From Seminavis robusta (Eukaryota > Bacillariophyta > Bacillariophyceae > Naviculales > Naviculaceae), in assembly GCA_903772945.1 (NCBI GenBank), contig CAICTM010001190.1, forward strand, positions 1 to 34,626: DNA of 34,626 bases. Reading direction: 5' to 3'. This document shows positions 10,009 through 20,298 of this stretch, in pieces; position 1 is the first letter of the stretch; every line of letters starts with the position of its first letter. A model generated the notes under the pieces. The model searched no databases. It was given only the letters and a program-made list of their open reading frames with translations, and had not been told where the DNA came from. The translations under genes and the position numbers were made by a program.

Positions 10009-10710
10009 AGCCATTCAATTCAATTCAGCACAACACAGCACGCAGCAACAACCAATTCACGTGTGGTATGATACGGTACAATCACAGCACTGTTACCACT
10101 ATTTTTAATTATCAAAATATGAAAAAAAGAGTGAACTCTGTGACTGGTGCGTTTGCCCGTCTCGGGCTGGGCAGCGTGCTATGCAAAATGTTTGTTGCCT
10201 GCGGTGAGAACACAAAGGATCCTTCGATTCTCCTCCCTGGTTCGTCGCGTTGCACCGAACATTTCATGTTTATTCTACCGTACCAGTACTGCCTTCCTTT
10301 TTCTCGTGTGGTACTTGATATGATCGCAAGACAGCCTTTTCCCCTGCCTGGGCAATCTTAATTTAGGCTGCGTTTTCTCGTTTGCAAGGCGACTCTTTTC
10401 AGCTCCAAAACTCTCCCTGATCCGGAGGGTACGGTTGCGTTTTCTTTTGTGGGCAAGTGCTGGGGTATCATGAAAGCATTGCTGGATAGGAAAGCAAGAG
10501 CGTATCCGTAGCTTGGTAGATGTACCGGTACGGTGCGATCAATTCGTTTAAACCGCACAAAGTAAATTTCAGAGCTAGACTCAATTCTCTCTAGTCAAAC
10601 GTTGCATACCGGTACTAGCAAGTATGGCACAACTATGCATTGGCTCTGGAGCATGGAGTGGCAGTGATCTGCCCGAGGAGTTTGATTTTTGTTTCATTTG
10701 TGCCAAATCA
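10009..10710. other. Intergenic region downstream of eIF1A
   Basis: No supported gene in these 700 bases. TACCGGTA occurs at 10523-10530 and 10607-10614. Short open frames here lack codon bias or recognisable motifs. The right part leads into the repeat-bordered MSH6 copy. Confidence 0.5.
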
Positions 10711-10772
10711 TTTCGCAGCTCCGGCAGCTTGAATTGGGGCGTGATGATGATGACTTGCATCGACTTTGGCAA
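10711..10772 (+). repeat. Direct repeat A, left border of the MSH6 copy
   Basis: It starts TTTCGCAGCTCCGGCAGCTT and continues to GTGATGATGATGACTTGCATCGACTTTGGCAAG. It matches 11442-11500 in the same orientation with a few substitutions and small indels around the middle. The repeat ends exactly where homology to MSH6 begins. Confidence 0.75.
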
Positions 10773-11344
10773 GAACTCACTGCTGCCGGGGGTGGACTCG
10801 ACACACGGGTGGCGTCCCTGAACAATCTCGATGCATGGAGTTGCATCAGGAGGACACTCGAGGATTTGGGGCCGACAGTAGCCAGGCGGACCACAAAAGT
10901 TAGCCAAGGAGCCAAGTGCATCCAACATGGCGGAAACATGTTTCACTTGCTCCCAGAGGTTTCGTTTGGCATCAAACCGAGCAAAGACGTGCTGCATGTG
11001 CTGAGTCTTGCGCTCTTTGTGTGCCTCGATTGCTTGTTCCAACGAAACGACAAGCTCCTATTCCGGCACGAAAGGGAATGTAAGTTGAGTGGGGCTTCTG
11101 ATGCACTTCGAAAGTATGGACAAACTTACCTGAACCACAGCAGATTGATACTTGCATATTTGCTTTTGCCCTTTTCCACGCTTGCCCACCATCCAAAAGT
11201 CTGTTGGAACCGTTACACCAATGGGCAGCTCAATGATATACTTGTCTTTGGAATCCAAATCGGTGCCGCTGTATTTCCATGAAGTCCTCACAAGACTCTT
11301 GGGGGTGAGCACGGCACACATTTCGTCTTTATGTTGTTCCAGCT
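10773..11344 (-). pseudogene. Inverted partial duplicate of MSH6 (internal fragment with intron)
   Basis: Read on the minus strand, 11344 to 10773 matches MSH6 6561-7133. It covers the end of MSH6 exon 1 (from AGCTGGAACAA), the intron with intact GT-AG ends (72 bp here, 73 bp in MSH6) and the first ~285 bp of exon 2. The exonic parts have no indel and no internal stop. I count about ten amino-acid changes in ~170, for example Arg to Trp in the PTDF-MVGK stretch. Because the intron is kept, the copy arose from DNA rather than a processed transcript. It lacks the start, the mismatch-reading domain and the ATPase, so it cannot encode a working MutS protein. Outside the homology the frames run into unrelated sequence. 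~60-bp direct repeats border it on both sides. Confidence 0.93.
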
Positions 11345-11732
11345 GATCTCTCTGCATTGGTCCTGTTGTACTCTTGTTGCCAAGCCCCAGCAGCTACTAG
11401 ATCTAGCTAGCGAGCTCCCGAGGATGTGTGGCAGTGACGGATTTCGCAGCTCCGGCAGCTTTCTTAGCCGTGATGATGACTTGCATCGGCTGTGGCAAGA
11501 GGCGTCAACATGGCCGTCACGGCAAATTTGGCGGCTTCCCAATGATTTCATTCTGCGTCAGCATTTCTTTCCCACGAAACAAGGAGGGACAAGAGTAATC
11601 TTGTGGCTCCTCCACAGATTCGGCTTATAAAAGTAATCTTGTTGCCCTGCACCAAGCCACCTTTCAAAGCTATTGGGCAATGGGTAGCAGCAGTCTCATT
11701 CACTTTTAACTAAGATTATAAGACATATCACG
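11345..11732. other. Region between MSH6 copy and CPR gene, with CPR promoter
   Basis: It contains CTAGCTAG at 11403-11410 and direct repeat B at 11442-11500. The last ~200 bp before the CPR start codon presumably carry its promoter; no motif was identified. No gene seen. Confidence 0.45.
11442..11500 (+). repeat. Direct repeat B, right of the MSH6 copy
   Basis: TTTCGCAGCTCCGGCAGCTT, then CCGTGATGATGACTTGCATCGGCTGTGGCAAGA, matches repeat A (10711-10772) in the same orientation. About 100 bp of unrelated DNA lies between this repeat and the edge of the MSH6 homology at 11344. Confidence 0.75.
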
Positions 11733-13940
11733 ATGAATGATCTATTCGGATCCGATGTATCGCTGTCTTTGGTGGTTGCCACCGGCATTGTGACTGTGCT
11801 GCTGGCATCAGCCTTGGCGTTCGCAACAATGAAAACTGGCACTGGCAGGTGAGAACTGTTTTGTTGGACGAGATTATCTAGACATCTAGCTAGCTAGGCC
11901 CCATGTGCAGGATCTCATGTAGTTTTCTTTCAGTTCCACCAAGAAATCAGAGGAACCCAAGAAGGAAGCCCCAGGCCCAGTCGATAGAGAGGTAAGCTAC
12001 GTCAACATGCACAGTCAGTCATTGTAGATTTTCCCTCTTTCACTGAGCTTTCATTCTTTTGTCGCACACAGAAATTCCCAGGCGGTGAAATCACAGTCCT
12101 GTATGGAACACAGACCGGGACAGCCGAGTCCTTTGCTCGTCTGATCGAGAGGGAGGGAGCTGAGCATGGATTCTTTGTCCATGTTATCGATATGGAGGAC
12201 ATTCAAGTGGAAGAAATGCTGGACGATCGCTACAAAGACAAAGAATCTGGAAATGCCAGATTCTTCTTCATCACATCCACTTATGGAGAAGGCGAACCCA
12301 CCGACAACACTGTAGACTGTGTGGCAAAACTCAGAGAAATGGCAAATATAGAGGTGATATTCGAGGAGAAAAAGGACGCAGAGCCGGTGGAAGAACAAAA
12401 GTTGGCTGGAATAGAATATGGTGTCTTTGGATTGGGAAATCGAGAGTATGAGCACTACAACGCCATTGGAAAATTCTTTGATTACGCTATGGAACGAGTT
12501 GGAGCATCTCGTGTCGTCGAGCTTGGACTGGGTGATGATTGCCAGGATTTGGAAGGCGACTTTGAAACTTGGAAAGATACCAAATTTTGGCCCACGCTGA
12601 AAAAGCTATACATTCGCGACGCAGCTGCACTCAATCGTTTGGAGGCGGCTCCGCACGAGGAACTCCCATCTTGCTCCTACGCCATCGAGGTATACTCCAA
12701 CCCGCAAGATGCCGTCGACACTCCACTGGAAAAAGTTCATGGTTCCTCTCGTCATTACTTCTCTTCGGAGGATTGCCCAATCAGCACTATTCGAGAGCTA
12801 CGTTCGAAGGATGATCCGGGATCCACCGTTCACATCGAAATTGACGTTTCAAAAGCAGGAAACATCGATTATCGTACTGCCGACAACCTGGGCGTTTTGC
12901 CTGTCAACCAACCTGCTGTGGTGGAGAATGTGGCTCACAGTCTGGGCTATGACTTGAACAAGATTTTTTCGCTCAAGGCTGCCGAAGGTCACGAATGGCA
13001 TGGAGAACCCTTCCCCATGCCCATTTCGGTTCGGGAATGTCTTACTCGATATTGCGATCTGACATCGGCGCCTCGTAGGTCCGACTTGAAACGACTTTCG
13101 GCGTATGCACAGGATCCCGTGGATAAAAAAGCGCTCTTGAGAATGTCATCCAAAGACGGAAAAGCTGAGTATCGAGAGAAAATTACGTATGCACACTTTG
13201 GACTTGTCGATGTTCTCAAAATGTGCCCGTCGATCTCGGCACCCTTGGAACACTTTTTGAGTTTCTGTCCCTTGTTGCAAACACGATTCTATACAATCAG
13301 CTCCTCTTCAGTGGTTCATCCAAAATCCATTCATCTGACTGTCTCCGTGACAGAGGCAGCCAGGAAGGATGGAACCGTCTTCAAAGGTGTCTGCTCCAGT
13401 CATCTCGCTGGTCTCAAACCAGGCGATACTGTACGTGTCTTCAATAGAAGTTCCACGTTCCGACTGCCAAAGGACACATCAATTCCTGTTATCATGGTGG
13501 GTCCTGGAACTGGAATCGCACCTTTCAGAGGGATGTTGCAGGAAAGGGACCACCAGAAGAATGTCAAAAAGGAAAATGTGGGCACCGGTGTTCTCTACTT
13601 TGGATGTAAGAAACGGAACCTTGACTACCTCTACGAAGACGAGTTGGCTTCATTCCGAAAGAGTGGCGCCCTGACCACTTTGCATCTGGCGTTTAGTCGA
13701 GAGCAAAGTGAAAAGGTCTACGTGCAAAACCTTCTTAGCAAGAACGCCAAGGACACCTGGGCCTTGATTCAACAAGGAGCGCATATCTATGTGTGTGGTG
13801 GTGTGAAGATGGGCAATGATGTAAATGATGCTTTCAAGCATATTGCGAGTGAAGAGGGCAACATGGCAGTCGAGGAAGCAAAGGAATTCATATCCAAGCT
13901 GGCCAAGGAGGGCAGATACGTGCAAGAGCTATGGGCGTAG
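11733..13940 (+). CDS. CPR: NADPH-cytochrome P450 reductase
   Basis: Exons 11733-11848, 11934-11991 and 12072-13940 join in frame to 680 aa, the usual length of the family. Residues ~10-33 form one hydrophobic segment, the N-terminal ER membrane anchor. The FMN domain starts with LYGTQTGTAE at 68-77, followed by TYGEGEPTDN and FGLGNREYEHYN. The FAD domain has RFYTISSS at 463-470. The NADPH domain has MVGPGTGIAPFRG near 533-545 and YVCGG. The chain ends ELWA, placing the family's penultimate aromatic Trp (W679) over the FAD ring. The enzyme passes electrons from NADPH through FAD and FMN to microsomal P450s and other haem enzymes, for example in sterol synthesis. Intron 1 contains two overlapping CTAGCTAG palindromes at 11886-11897. 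A reading frame that starts at 12192 loses the anchor and the FMN loop. Confidence 0.96.
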
Positions 13941-15318
13941 CCAAGAACTCCAACCTAGCTTGATAGTCAAAACTCACCATCAAGCAACAGTGGTGATAGT
14001 TCGACCTCCTTCCGCCTTAAGACATGTATAGAACGCGGTTTCGCTGCGTTTGCGTAGCCTCATAACAAAAGGTAGCATCAAGTAAATTTTCCATCGTGAC
14101 GCTGATCTGCACAACGACACTTGGTACCGGTAGCTGCTCGCACCGGTGGGTTTCTTTGCTGGTCGTCTGGCAGGACTACTTTGGTGGTACGGAGACACGT
14201 CCCCTTCTTCAAGAATGGTTTCGTGTGGCTGCTCTGGATTGAATGAATCGGGTGATGGGCATTTTGGAAGTCCACTCGCGCAAGCTCTATTTCTTGAGCT
14301 GAAACCTTTCATCTCGGCAGGGCAATGGCTTTTGTGAGGGTTCGTGTGTGTTGCGCCTTCCGCTGAATGATGGAGCTGCAGACCCAACGATGAAGGGATG
14401 CTATACAGCTACTCTCATGTCCAGAACTGGTCCTGACGAGCGCCAGGCCAAGATGCTATTGCCCTGAACGAACTGGTGTTCCCAGTCAAACGTTTACCCA
14501 AGCTGACAATGGATGGTTCTGTCTATTCTTGAAGGCCGGCTGCCCTTTGATGTGCAGCTGCCTGCACATTGTTCTCGTCTCGTATCAATTCACCCTTCAT
14601 GTCATTTCATCTACCGGTATCGTACTAGTACTTGGCTCCCAGCAATGACTTGGAGGGCACTGCAAGCTCCGCTGTCACCTAAGGAGAGGATCGATTGAGC
14701 AGTGGAGAAGTAACATATTCCGTGCTAGCAACTAGGTGCTGGGTGGCTGAGGGTAGCTCCAGCTTTGGCAACTCATGATACCCAAACCCTCACAGGAACG
14801 GTGGAGATCAGCGAACAACAAACATGCCGCACGGTACGGTGACCCACCAGTTGTCACCGTTGTGTCTCGAAAGAGCTAGCTACTAGCTAGACTTGCCACA
14901 AGCTACGGAGCCATCATGCTGAACGAGGAGGTACATGTCGTCAAAACTCGGGGGAGGCGTGAGGAGCTTGGGAGACCCAGCCAAGGGAAGGCAACATGTA
15001 CCTCGCTTTGAAGACTGTGCCCTGGTACCATGTGGCTCATAGGCCTGCAGCATCTACTATCCTACCGTACCGGTACGTCGTAGGAAGCTCGACAGGGTGA
15101 CCAAGTGGGCAATTTGCAAGGCAATCTAGCTACATGTATATGGAAATGCTGTCCAACGAGTTCCAGCCGAACCTGTTCCCTCTAAATAAGCATTCTTTTC
15201 ATTGAGACAACACACGCAGTTCTTCGATTGGAACGAGCTTTTTTGGAACGAGTAGACTGATCATGACACTAATTGTTTTGTTTTTGAATGGTACCACTGC
15301 ACTAAGTCTTGTAGTATT
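13941..15318. other. Convergent intergenic region, 1.4 kb
   Basis: It separates the 3' ends of CPR and the small plastid-protein gene. Palindromes: TACCGGTA at 14125-14132, 14612-14619 and 15068-15075; CTAGCTAG at 14883-14890. Short open frames on both strands show no recognisable domain. No tRNA, rRNA or known small RNA was seen. Confidence 0.45.
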
Positions 15319-15877
15319 TTAGTTGACAGCAGCAGCAGCCCTGGCAGCCTGTAAGGCCTGGACACGAGCCCAAGCGTCACGTCGCTTTTGTCCCTTGGAT
15401 TTCTTTTGGACCTTTGGAGGTTCGATGGACTTTTGAAGGGAGGCGACAATCTCCGTCATTCGCTCCATATCTTCGTCATACTTTTTGTAGAAGCGGTTGT
15501 AGGCTTCCAACCAGTCGCCTTCAAGCTGAGCTTCAGCTTCTTCTCTGGAGAGATGTCTGATCTCACTCCATTTGTCGCTGATCTTTTTGATTTCGAGCTG
15601 ATCTACCGTCATGTCCTCTTCAGGAATGAAAGCAGCCAGAGCAGTACGCCTGGCTGGTGTTGCAGGGACAACCGCTGAAGGTGGGGGAGGGTGGCGACGA
15701 AAAGGGCAAGAACGACAACAAGTCAGTGCGAAAGTAGAGTTGGAATTTTTGGTAGTACCCGGGGAAGAATTCTCAGTTGGGTAACAATCCAGATTAAAAT
15801 TCGCATCTTGATGGTCCAATCTTACCGAAGGAGGAGGCACCCACAAGCAGCGAGGACAACAGCAGAGCAGTCTTCAT
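15319..15877 (-). CDS. Small plastid-targeted protein of unknown function
   Basis: Exon 1 is 15877-15826 (17 codons plus 1 base) and exon 2 is 15674-15319, separated by a 151-bp GT-AG intron; the product is 135 aa. Exon 1 encodes MKTALLLSSLLVGASSF, an ER-type signal peptide ending in ASSF-A. That matches the ASAF-P-like cleavage motif with aromatic Phe needed for import into diatom plastids; a basic transit-like VVPATPARR follows. The mature part (~residues 35-135) is charged and probably mostly helical, with Glu/Lys-rich heptad-like stretches and a Lys/Ala-rich C-terminus. I do not recognise the family and give no function. It is divergent from plastid bL17 and has its intron in exactly the same place, so a plastid role is supported by both sequence and context. 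The open frame that extends to 15846 is intron read-through and not the N-terminus. Confidence 0.85.
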
Positions 15878-16324
15878 CGTCAAGTTGTTTCTGTTGTTTC
15901 CTGAAGATGATGGCTGTGTCAAAAACTAGCTTCTACTAGTAGCAATCGAACGCTATTGCCATCCACAGCTCGTCGATGGCTCGTCAAGTCTGTCCTCAAG
16001 TTGTTGTTTGTTAGGAATTCTCAGATGCCTCTCTTCGGCAAAAAGTACAGTGCTTTGGAATGGAATTTGGAATTTCAAGTTGGGATTAGATTTGCGCCCT
16101 TGGACCGACCCTCACTGACGTACTTCGTCGTGTCACCTCCTCACCTCTCACCTCTCACCGTTCATCCCCACGACGCGCAGTAGCCCATCATCCCATCTGC
16201 TCCATCGTCTCCAAGAACTCGACGACTGCTGACACATCGAAGGGTGATAGCGTTCTTCTGGTAGTACCACCCCTTGTTGTTTGATTGTTGTGACTAAAGC
16301 ATACTATCCATCAAACAAGCCACG
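15878..16324. promoter_or_regulatory. Bidirectional promoter region of two plastid-protein genes
   Basis: These 447 bp lie between two opposite start codons of plastid preproteins. No TATA box, RNA gene or known light-responsive element was recognised. Shared control is an inference from layout. Confidence 0.45.
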
Positions 16325-16928
16325 ATGAGAGTCCTTGCCTTTCTTTTCCTTCTCTTTGGCGGAGCCGCTGCCTTTGGTAGGTGACGTTTCCTTCTGAAGG
16401 AATCCTTTTCGGTCCCTTGGTCTGTGTTCCGTGTGCATCTCTTCTCATGCTTTTGATTTCATTCCATCAATCACACTCGTAGTGACGTCCAGCTCGTCCT
16501 TTGCTGGCTCCAAGTTGTCCTTTGTGAATCCCTCGGTTGCCCCTGCTGGACCCGCATCCAGGTCCCAGCTTTCCATGATGAGACACCGAAAGGGATTCAA
16601 GAAATTGGGAAAACCCGCCGACCAGAGAAAGGCACTCCTACGTGCCTTGACCACCGAAACCATCAGGCATGGCCGAATCAAGACCACCTTGGTACGCGCC
16701 AAGGCCGTCCGCAAACACGTCGACCACATGATTCAACTAGGAAAGAGAGGCGATCTCCATGCACGTCGTCAAGCTCTTGCCTGGATCTACGACAAACAGC
16801 TTGTCCACTCCCTCTTTGAAGCTGCCCCCGATAGGTACGCCGATCGTAATGGGGGATACACGCGTGTCTTGAGAACCGTGGCGAGGCAAGGAGACAATGC
16901 CAAAATGGCCATTATTGAACTTGTGTAG
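16325..16928 (+). CDS. rpl17: Plastid ribosomal protein bL17, nucleus-encoded
   Basis: Exon 1 is 16325-16376 (17 codons plus 1 base) and exon 2 is 16483-16928, giving 165 aa. Exon 1 encodes [17 protein letters not shown], an ER signal peptide ending in AAAF-V, the ASAF-like plastid import motif. A Ser-rich transit region follows to ~residue 46. The mature part begins [13 protein letters not shown] and carries bL17 hallmarks: [47 protein letters not shown] and the C-terminal AIIELV, which matches the bacterial YIELV ending. It is a 50S subunit protein near the peptide exit tunnel of the plastid ribosome. bL17 is of bacterial type and absent from cytosolic ribosomes. The presequence distinguishes plastid from mitochondrial targeting. 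It is divergent from an unidentified plastid preprotein gene. Confidence 0.94.
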
Positions 16929-17386
16929 GTCATCTTAGTTTAGTCTAGTTTAGCCACATGACATGATGTTCTAGTAGAGAGTGTTGGTTTTGGTATGGCC
17001 ATTTTTACAGTACTAGTTTGTCAGAAAGACAAGTACTACCAGTACACTGAAAGGAGCAAGACAATTTTAATGGCAACAATAAATAGACAACCATGTAACC
17101 CCGTTTTTGAAGTAGAATAATTTCATTGTCCAGGACTTTGCAAATGGTTGCTTTCAATACCTTTCTTCGTTCTATTCTTATCCTTCCTCTATGGAATGAT
17201 CTAGCTAGTTACACCTTGCCGCTTTCACTTGGATGAATTCTTGTTTGGACTGTCAGTGAAAGTTTGATTATTACAGGAGGGGGTCGAGTCGAGTCGAGTT
17301 TTGCTTATTGTCGTACGCGAGGATTGCTGACATTGTGGCATGCCAAGATTACGTGACAAGATTTGTTTTCGTTGCAGGGATAGGCT
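16929..17386. other. Intergenic region downstream of bL17
   Basis: AT-rich 3' region with CTAGCTAG at 17201-17208 and a GTCGA/GAGTC run near 17283-17300. No gene recognised. Confidence 0.45.
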
Positions 17387-17824
17387 TTGTGGGCTTCTGC
17401 TTCGCTGCTTTTGTTAGCAAGTGCTTGTTTAATGTCCAAAACAGTGGCAATAACACACAGGCAGCAATACAACCAGGTCGCATTGCCAGGATCAAAGCCA
17501 GTAGGAAGGATTGACCGGTCCTTTCGTGAAGCAAGACTCCCCCCTTGGCTCACTTCAGTCATTGAAAGTTTGAGTTTAGGGAGGTTGAAATGATGTTGTG
17601 TGGATTGGGGCCAGCTCACAAGGACTCTGGATCACAGGTTTGATGATGCAAAGCGGCTACTTGAGAAGTTTCGTTACAACGAAATCATCGACATTGCCAT
17701 GTGCCATCCAAGTCCCAGGATCAAGAGGATAGATTCGGGATTGGATGTGGCCGCTTTGGGAGACAACGTGCCTATCCCGGTTGGCCGCTTGTCGAAGGAC
17801 CAAGCCGCTAAGAGCAAAACGTAG
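17387..17824 (+). other. Possible small gene or pseudogene interrupted by one TGA
   Basis: Two stretches in the same frame, 17387-17593 and 17600-17824, are separated by a single TGA at 17591-17593. The first part starts with a hydrophobic run (ASLLLLASACL) like a signal peptide, but the only ATG comes after it, at 17432. The second part (~74 residues) is charged, includes RLLEKFRYNEIIDIAMCH, and ends at TAG 17822-17824. I do not recognise either part. It could be a decayed gene, a gene with an intron I cannot place, or chance. Confidence 0.2.
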
Positions 17825-18203
17825 TGGGGGAAAAGGAGTCGAGATGGAGAAATGATGAGTTTCAGAGATGGACAAAGCTGTCATTGACTTTGTCATCAGA
17901 ACACAGAAAGGTTGCCAATTACTAATCATTGTGATCAATCAATCAAAGGTTGCCAATTCCTATCTCAGGAATATTGGGAGTTTTTCGTCTCAAAAGGCTA
18001 CCGTGCTTGCTACATTCAGGCGTACCGCACAATCTCCGTACCCGTACCTGGTACCAGTTGGCCTAAGCCATGCAGCTTTGCCAGCTTCACCGACAGAAGT
18101 CTCGTCTTGGTTGCGCATTATTTCAAACGGTCCACGCTTCGACCATTCGTTGTTGCTGCTGTCACTTCTTCTTTGAGCTTGCGTCTGTGTTATCATCATC
18201 ATC
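17825..18203. promoter_or_regulatory. Region upstream of RAE1
   Basis: 379 bp before the RAE1 start codon; presumably contains its promoter and 5' UTR. A short near-repeat of AGGTTGCCAATT occurs at ~17909 and ~17947. No RNA gene or named motif seen. Confidence 0.4.
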
Positions 18204-19597
18204 ATGTCGACATTTGGATCATCAGGAACTGCTCAGGCTTCCTCAATCGCTCCGAACGATTGCAACGTCGCGCAGGCTGGAGACGACGGTAAGTATCACT
18301 ACTTTGTTTGCTTGTGCTGCTTCAGACGTACACGCCCAATGCACTCAGGGCATTGATTTTCTTTCTCTTTTCCTTGGGAAGGTGTTTCCTCCTTGATTTG
18401 GAGTCCTACACAAAATATACTGGCGTCGACAAACTGGGACTCTGGTGTTCGAGTCTGGGAGGTGGCCGAGCAAAACGGTCAGGTCCAGGCAAATCCCAAA
18501 GCCAAAGCCAACCATGAGAACCAAGCTCCTGCGCTAGCATCTTGTTTCACGCCCGATGGCAGCAAACTCATTTCTGGAGGTTGTGACAAGGCAGTACGTA
18601 TGTGGCAACTGGGTCAAAACTTGCCCGCCAACGGTTCGCCACAGCAAATTGGAGTCCATGACGCTCCTGTCAGTTGTTTGGGCTATCTTCCGTCAACCAA
18701 CATTGTGGTGAGTGGCGGCTGGGATCGGAAATTGAAGTTCTGGGATATGCGCTCTCCAAATCCTGTAGGAGCATTGGACATGCCAGAACGAGTCTATGAT
18801 CTTGACGTGCGAGGAAATCTCATGGTAGTTGCCACAGCCGGTCGACAAATTGTGTCTTATGATGTATCCGGGGAACCACGTGAATACTCGCGGAAAGAAT
18901 CTCCTCTCAAGTATCAATCGCGATGCATTTCATGCTTCACCGACACCACTGGATTTGCTGTGGGAAGCATTGAGGGCCGTGTGGGCATTCATTATCTTCA
19001 GAAAGTGGCGGGAAAGGACAGCTTTGCCTTCAAATGCCATCGTCAGGAAAACCAAGTGTACAGCGTCAATGCAATCTGCTTTCACAGCCACTTTGGAACA
19101 TTTGCTACTGTTGGATCTGACGGTGTCGTGAACTTTTGGGATAAGGACAACAAACAGAGGTGGGTTGACGAAGAAGCATTCATCACAAAGACGACAATTC
19201 ATTTTTTTGTGGATCAAAGGGACACTCAACATTTTGTGTGATTCAATTCATTCTTTCTATTTGTACAGATTGAAGGGTTTCAACGCAATCCAGCGTCCAA
19301 TTCCTTGTGCCAACTTCAATGCTCAAGGAAACTTGTTTGCCTATGCCAGTAGCTACGATTGGAGTAAAGGGAGCCAGTCCCATATGCCGGGCAGCCCAAA
19401 TGGTAGGATTTCCTCTTGTGGTGAATCCTCATCCCAACCTGCAAAAGGACCAATCAGTTTCTCACCACTGCTCTTGCTGGTGCCCGCCTTTGCCGCTGCA
19501 CTGTCTTTTGCAACTTTTGGCAGAAATCTTCGTTCATTACACTCCAGAAGAAGAGATCAAACCAAAGGGAAAGAAATCAGGTGGTACTCGCCGCTAG
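18204..19597 (+). CDS. RAE1: mRNA export factor RAE1/GLE2 (WD40 protein)
   Basis: Four exons, 18204-18288, 18382-19159, 19269-19402 and 19524-19597, join in frame to 356 aa (human RAE1 is 368). The N-terminus MSTFGSSG resembles the family's Gly/Phe/Ser tail. WD repeats follow: SPTQNILASTNWDSGVRVWEV, CDKAVRMW, GGWDRKLKFWDMRS, then LPER-like MPERVYDLDV. Strongly diagnostic stretches are ESPLKYQSRC, GFAVGSIEGRVGIHY, FKCHR, VGSDGVVNFWDKD and, across exon 3, NLFAYASSYDWSKG. Exon 4 supplies the ending TPEEEIKPKGKK. RAE1 binds the GLE2-binding motif of NUP98 at the nuclear pore, supports mRNA export and takes part in spindle and checkpoint functions. The exon 3 and 4 boundaries are supported by phase (2, then 1) and by the conserved protein end. 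Confidence 0.95.
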
Positions 19598-20298
19598 GCT
19601 GTTTTCAATCTACTGCATCGCTGTTTCTACCAGGGCTGAAGGCCTGGTCAGAGTGCTTTTGAATATAATATAAAGCGGTCTTCTTTGGCTCATACAAAAC
19701 CATGACAGAAGAGAGGACATCTGTACAACACAACGTCACAGGAAAGAAGAAGCTAGCGCACGGCAGCGCCGGTAGTTGTTTGTAGTTGTAGATGAAACAT
19801 ACCCGTAAACAGAAAGCTGCATGCATCAACAAGGCTTTATGTAATGCTTCTCTGTGTGTTGAGCCATTACGATGCCGTATGCTTCGTACCAGTGAACACA
19901 CTCCTCCTACTGAGTTTGTAAATCTCCACCGGCGATGTGAGGTTCGGGTAACACGACATGCCGAAGCAGAGCTCCCAAGTTACTCCTACTGAGTAACTTC
20001 ACTCTGCCGGTAGCAGCTAAGTCGTCACCGGTACGGTACGCATCGCGAGCTCGAGGTCCGAAGTTCATGAACCAGACAAAGACAGAAGTTGCAGGTGGCA
20101 TGGAACTGTCATCAAGGTGCAGGTTGACGACGAAGTGAGGCTGGATGAAAATACTATATTACTATATTATAAAGTGCCTGACGTGATAGGTAGGTATTTG
20201 TCACCACAAAAGGTACAACCGGTGAGGTGATGTGGGAAGGAAGAAGGAAAATCCACAGAACTCATACCAACCAACATGAATTCTAACTGTAGCTTCCA
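19598..20298. other. Convergent intergenic region (RAE1 / Arg-Ser protein)
   Basis: 700 bp with an AT-rich TATATTACTATATTAT stretch near 20153. No supported gene; short open frames have no recognisable motif. Confidence 0.45.

Noticed and set aside
10581-11042. Minus-strand ORF as an independent MSH6-like gene
   Set aside because: Only the part up to ~10773 is MSH6-derived. The C-terminal ~68 residues are unrelated read-through and there is no start region or ATPase.
13980-14387. 135-aa minus-strand ORF downstream of CPR
   Set aside because: No domain, biased or conserved segment seen; likely chance.
15675-15846. N-terminal extension of the small plastid protein frame to 15846
   Set aside because: It is intron sequence; the spliced form gives a proper signal peptide and plastid motif.
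19165-19662. 165-aa plus-strand ORF across RAE1 exon 3
   Set aside because: It shares the exon 3 frame but reads through introns 2 and 3; the spliced model matches the conserved RAE1 C-terminus.
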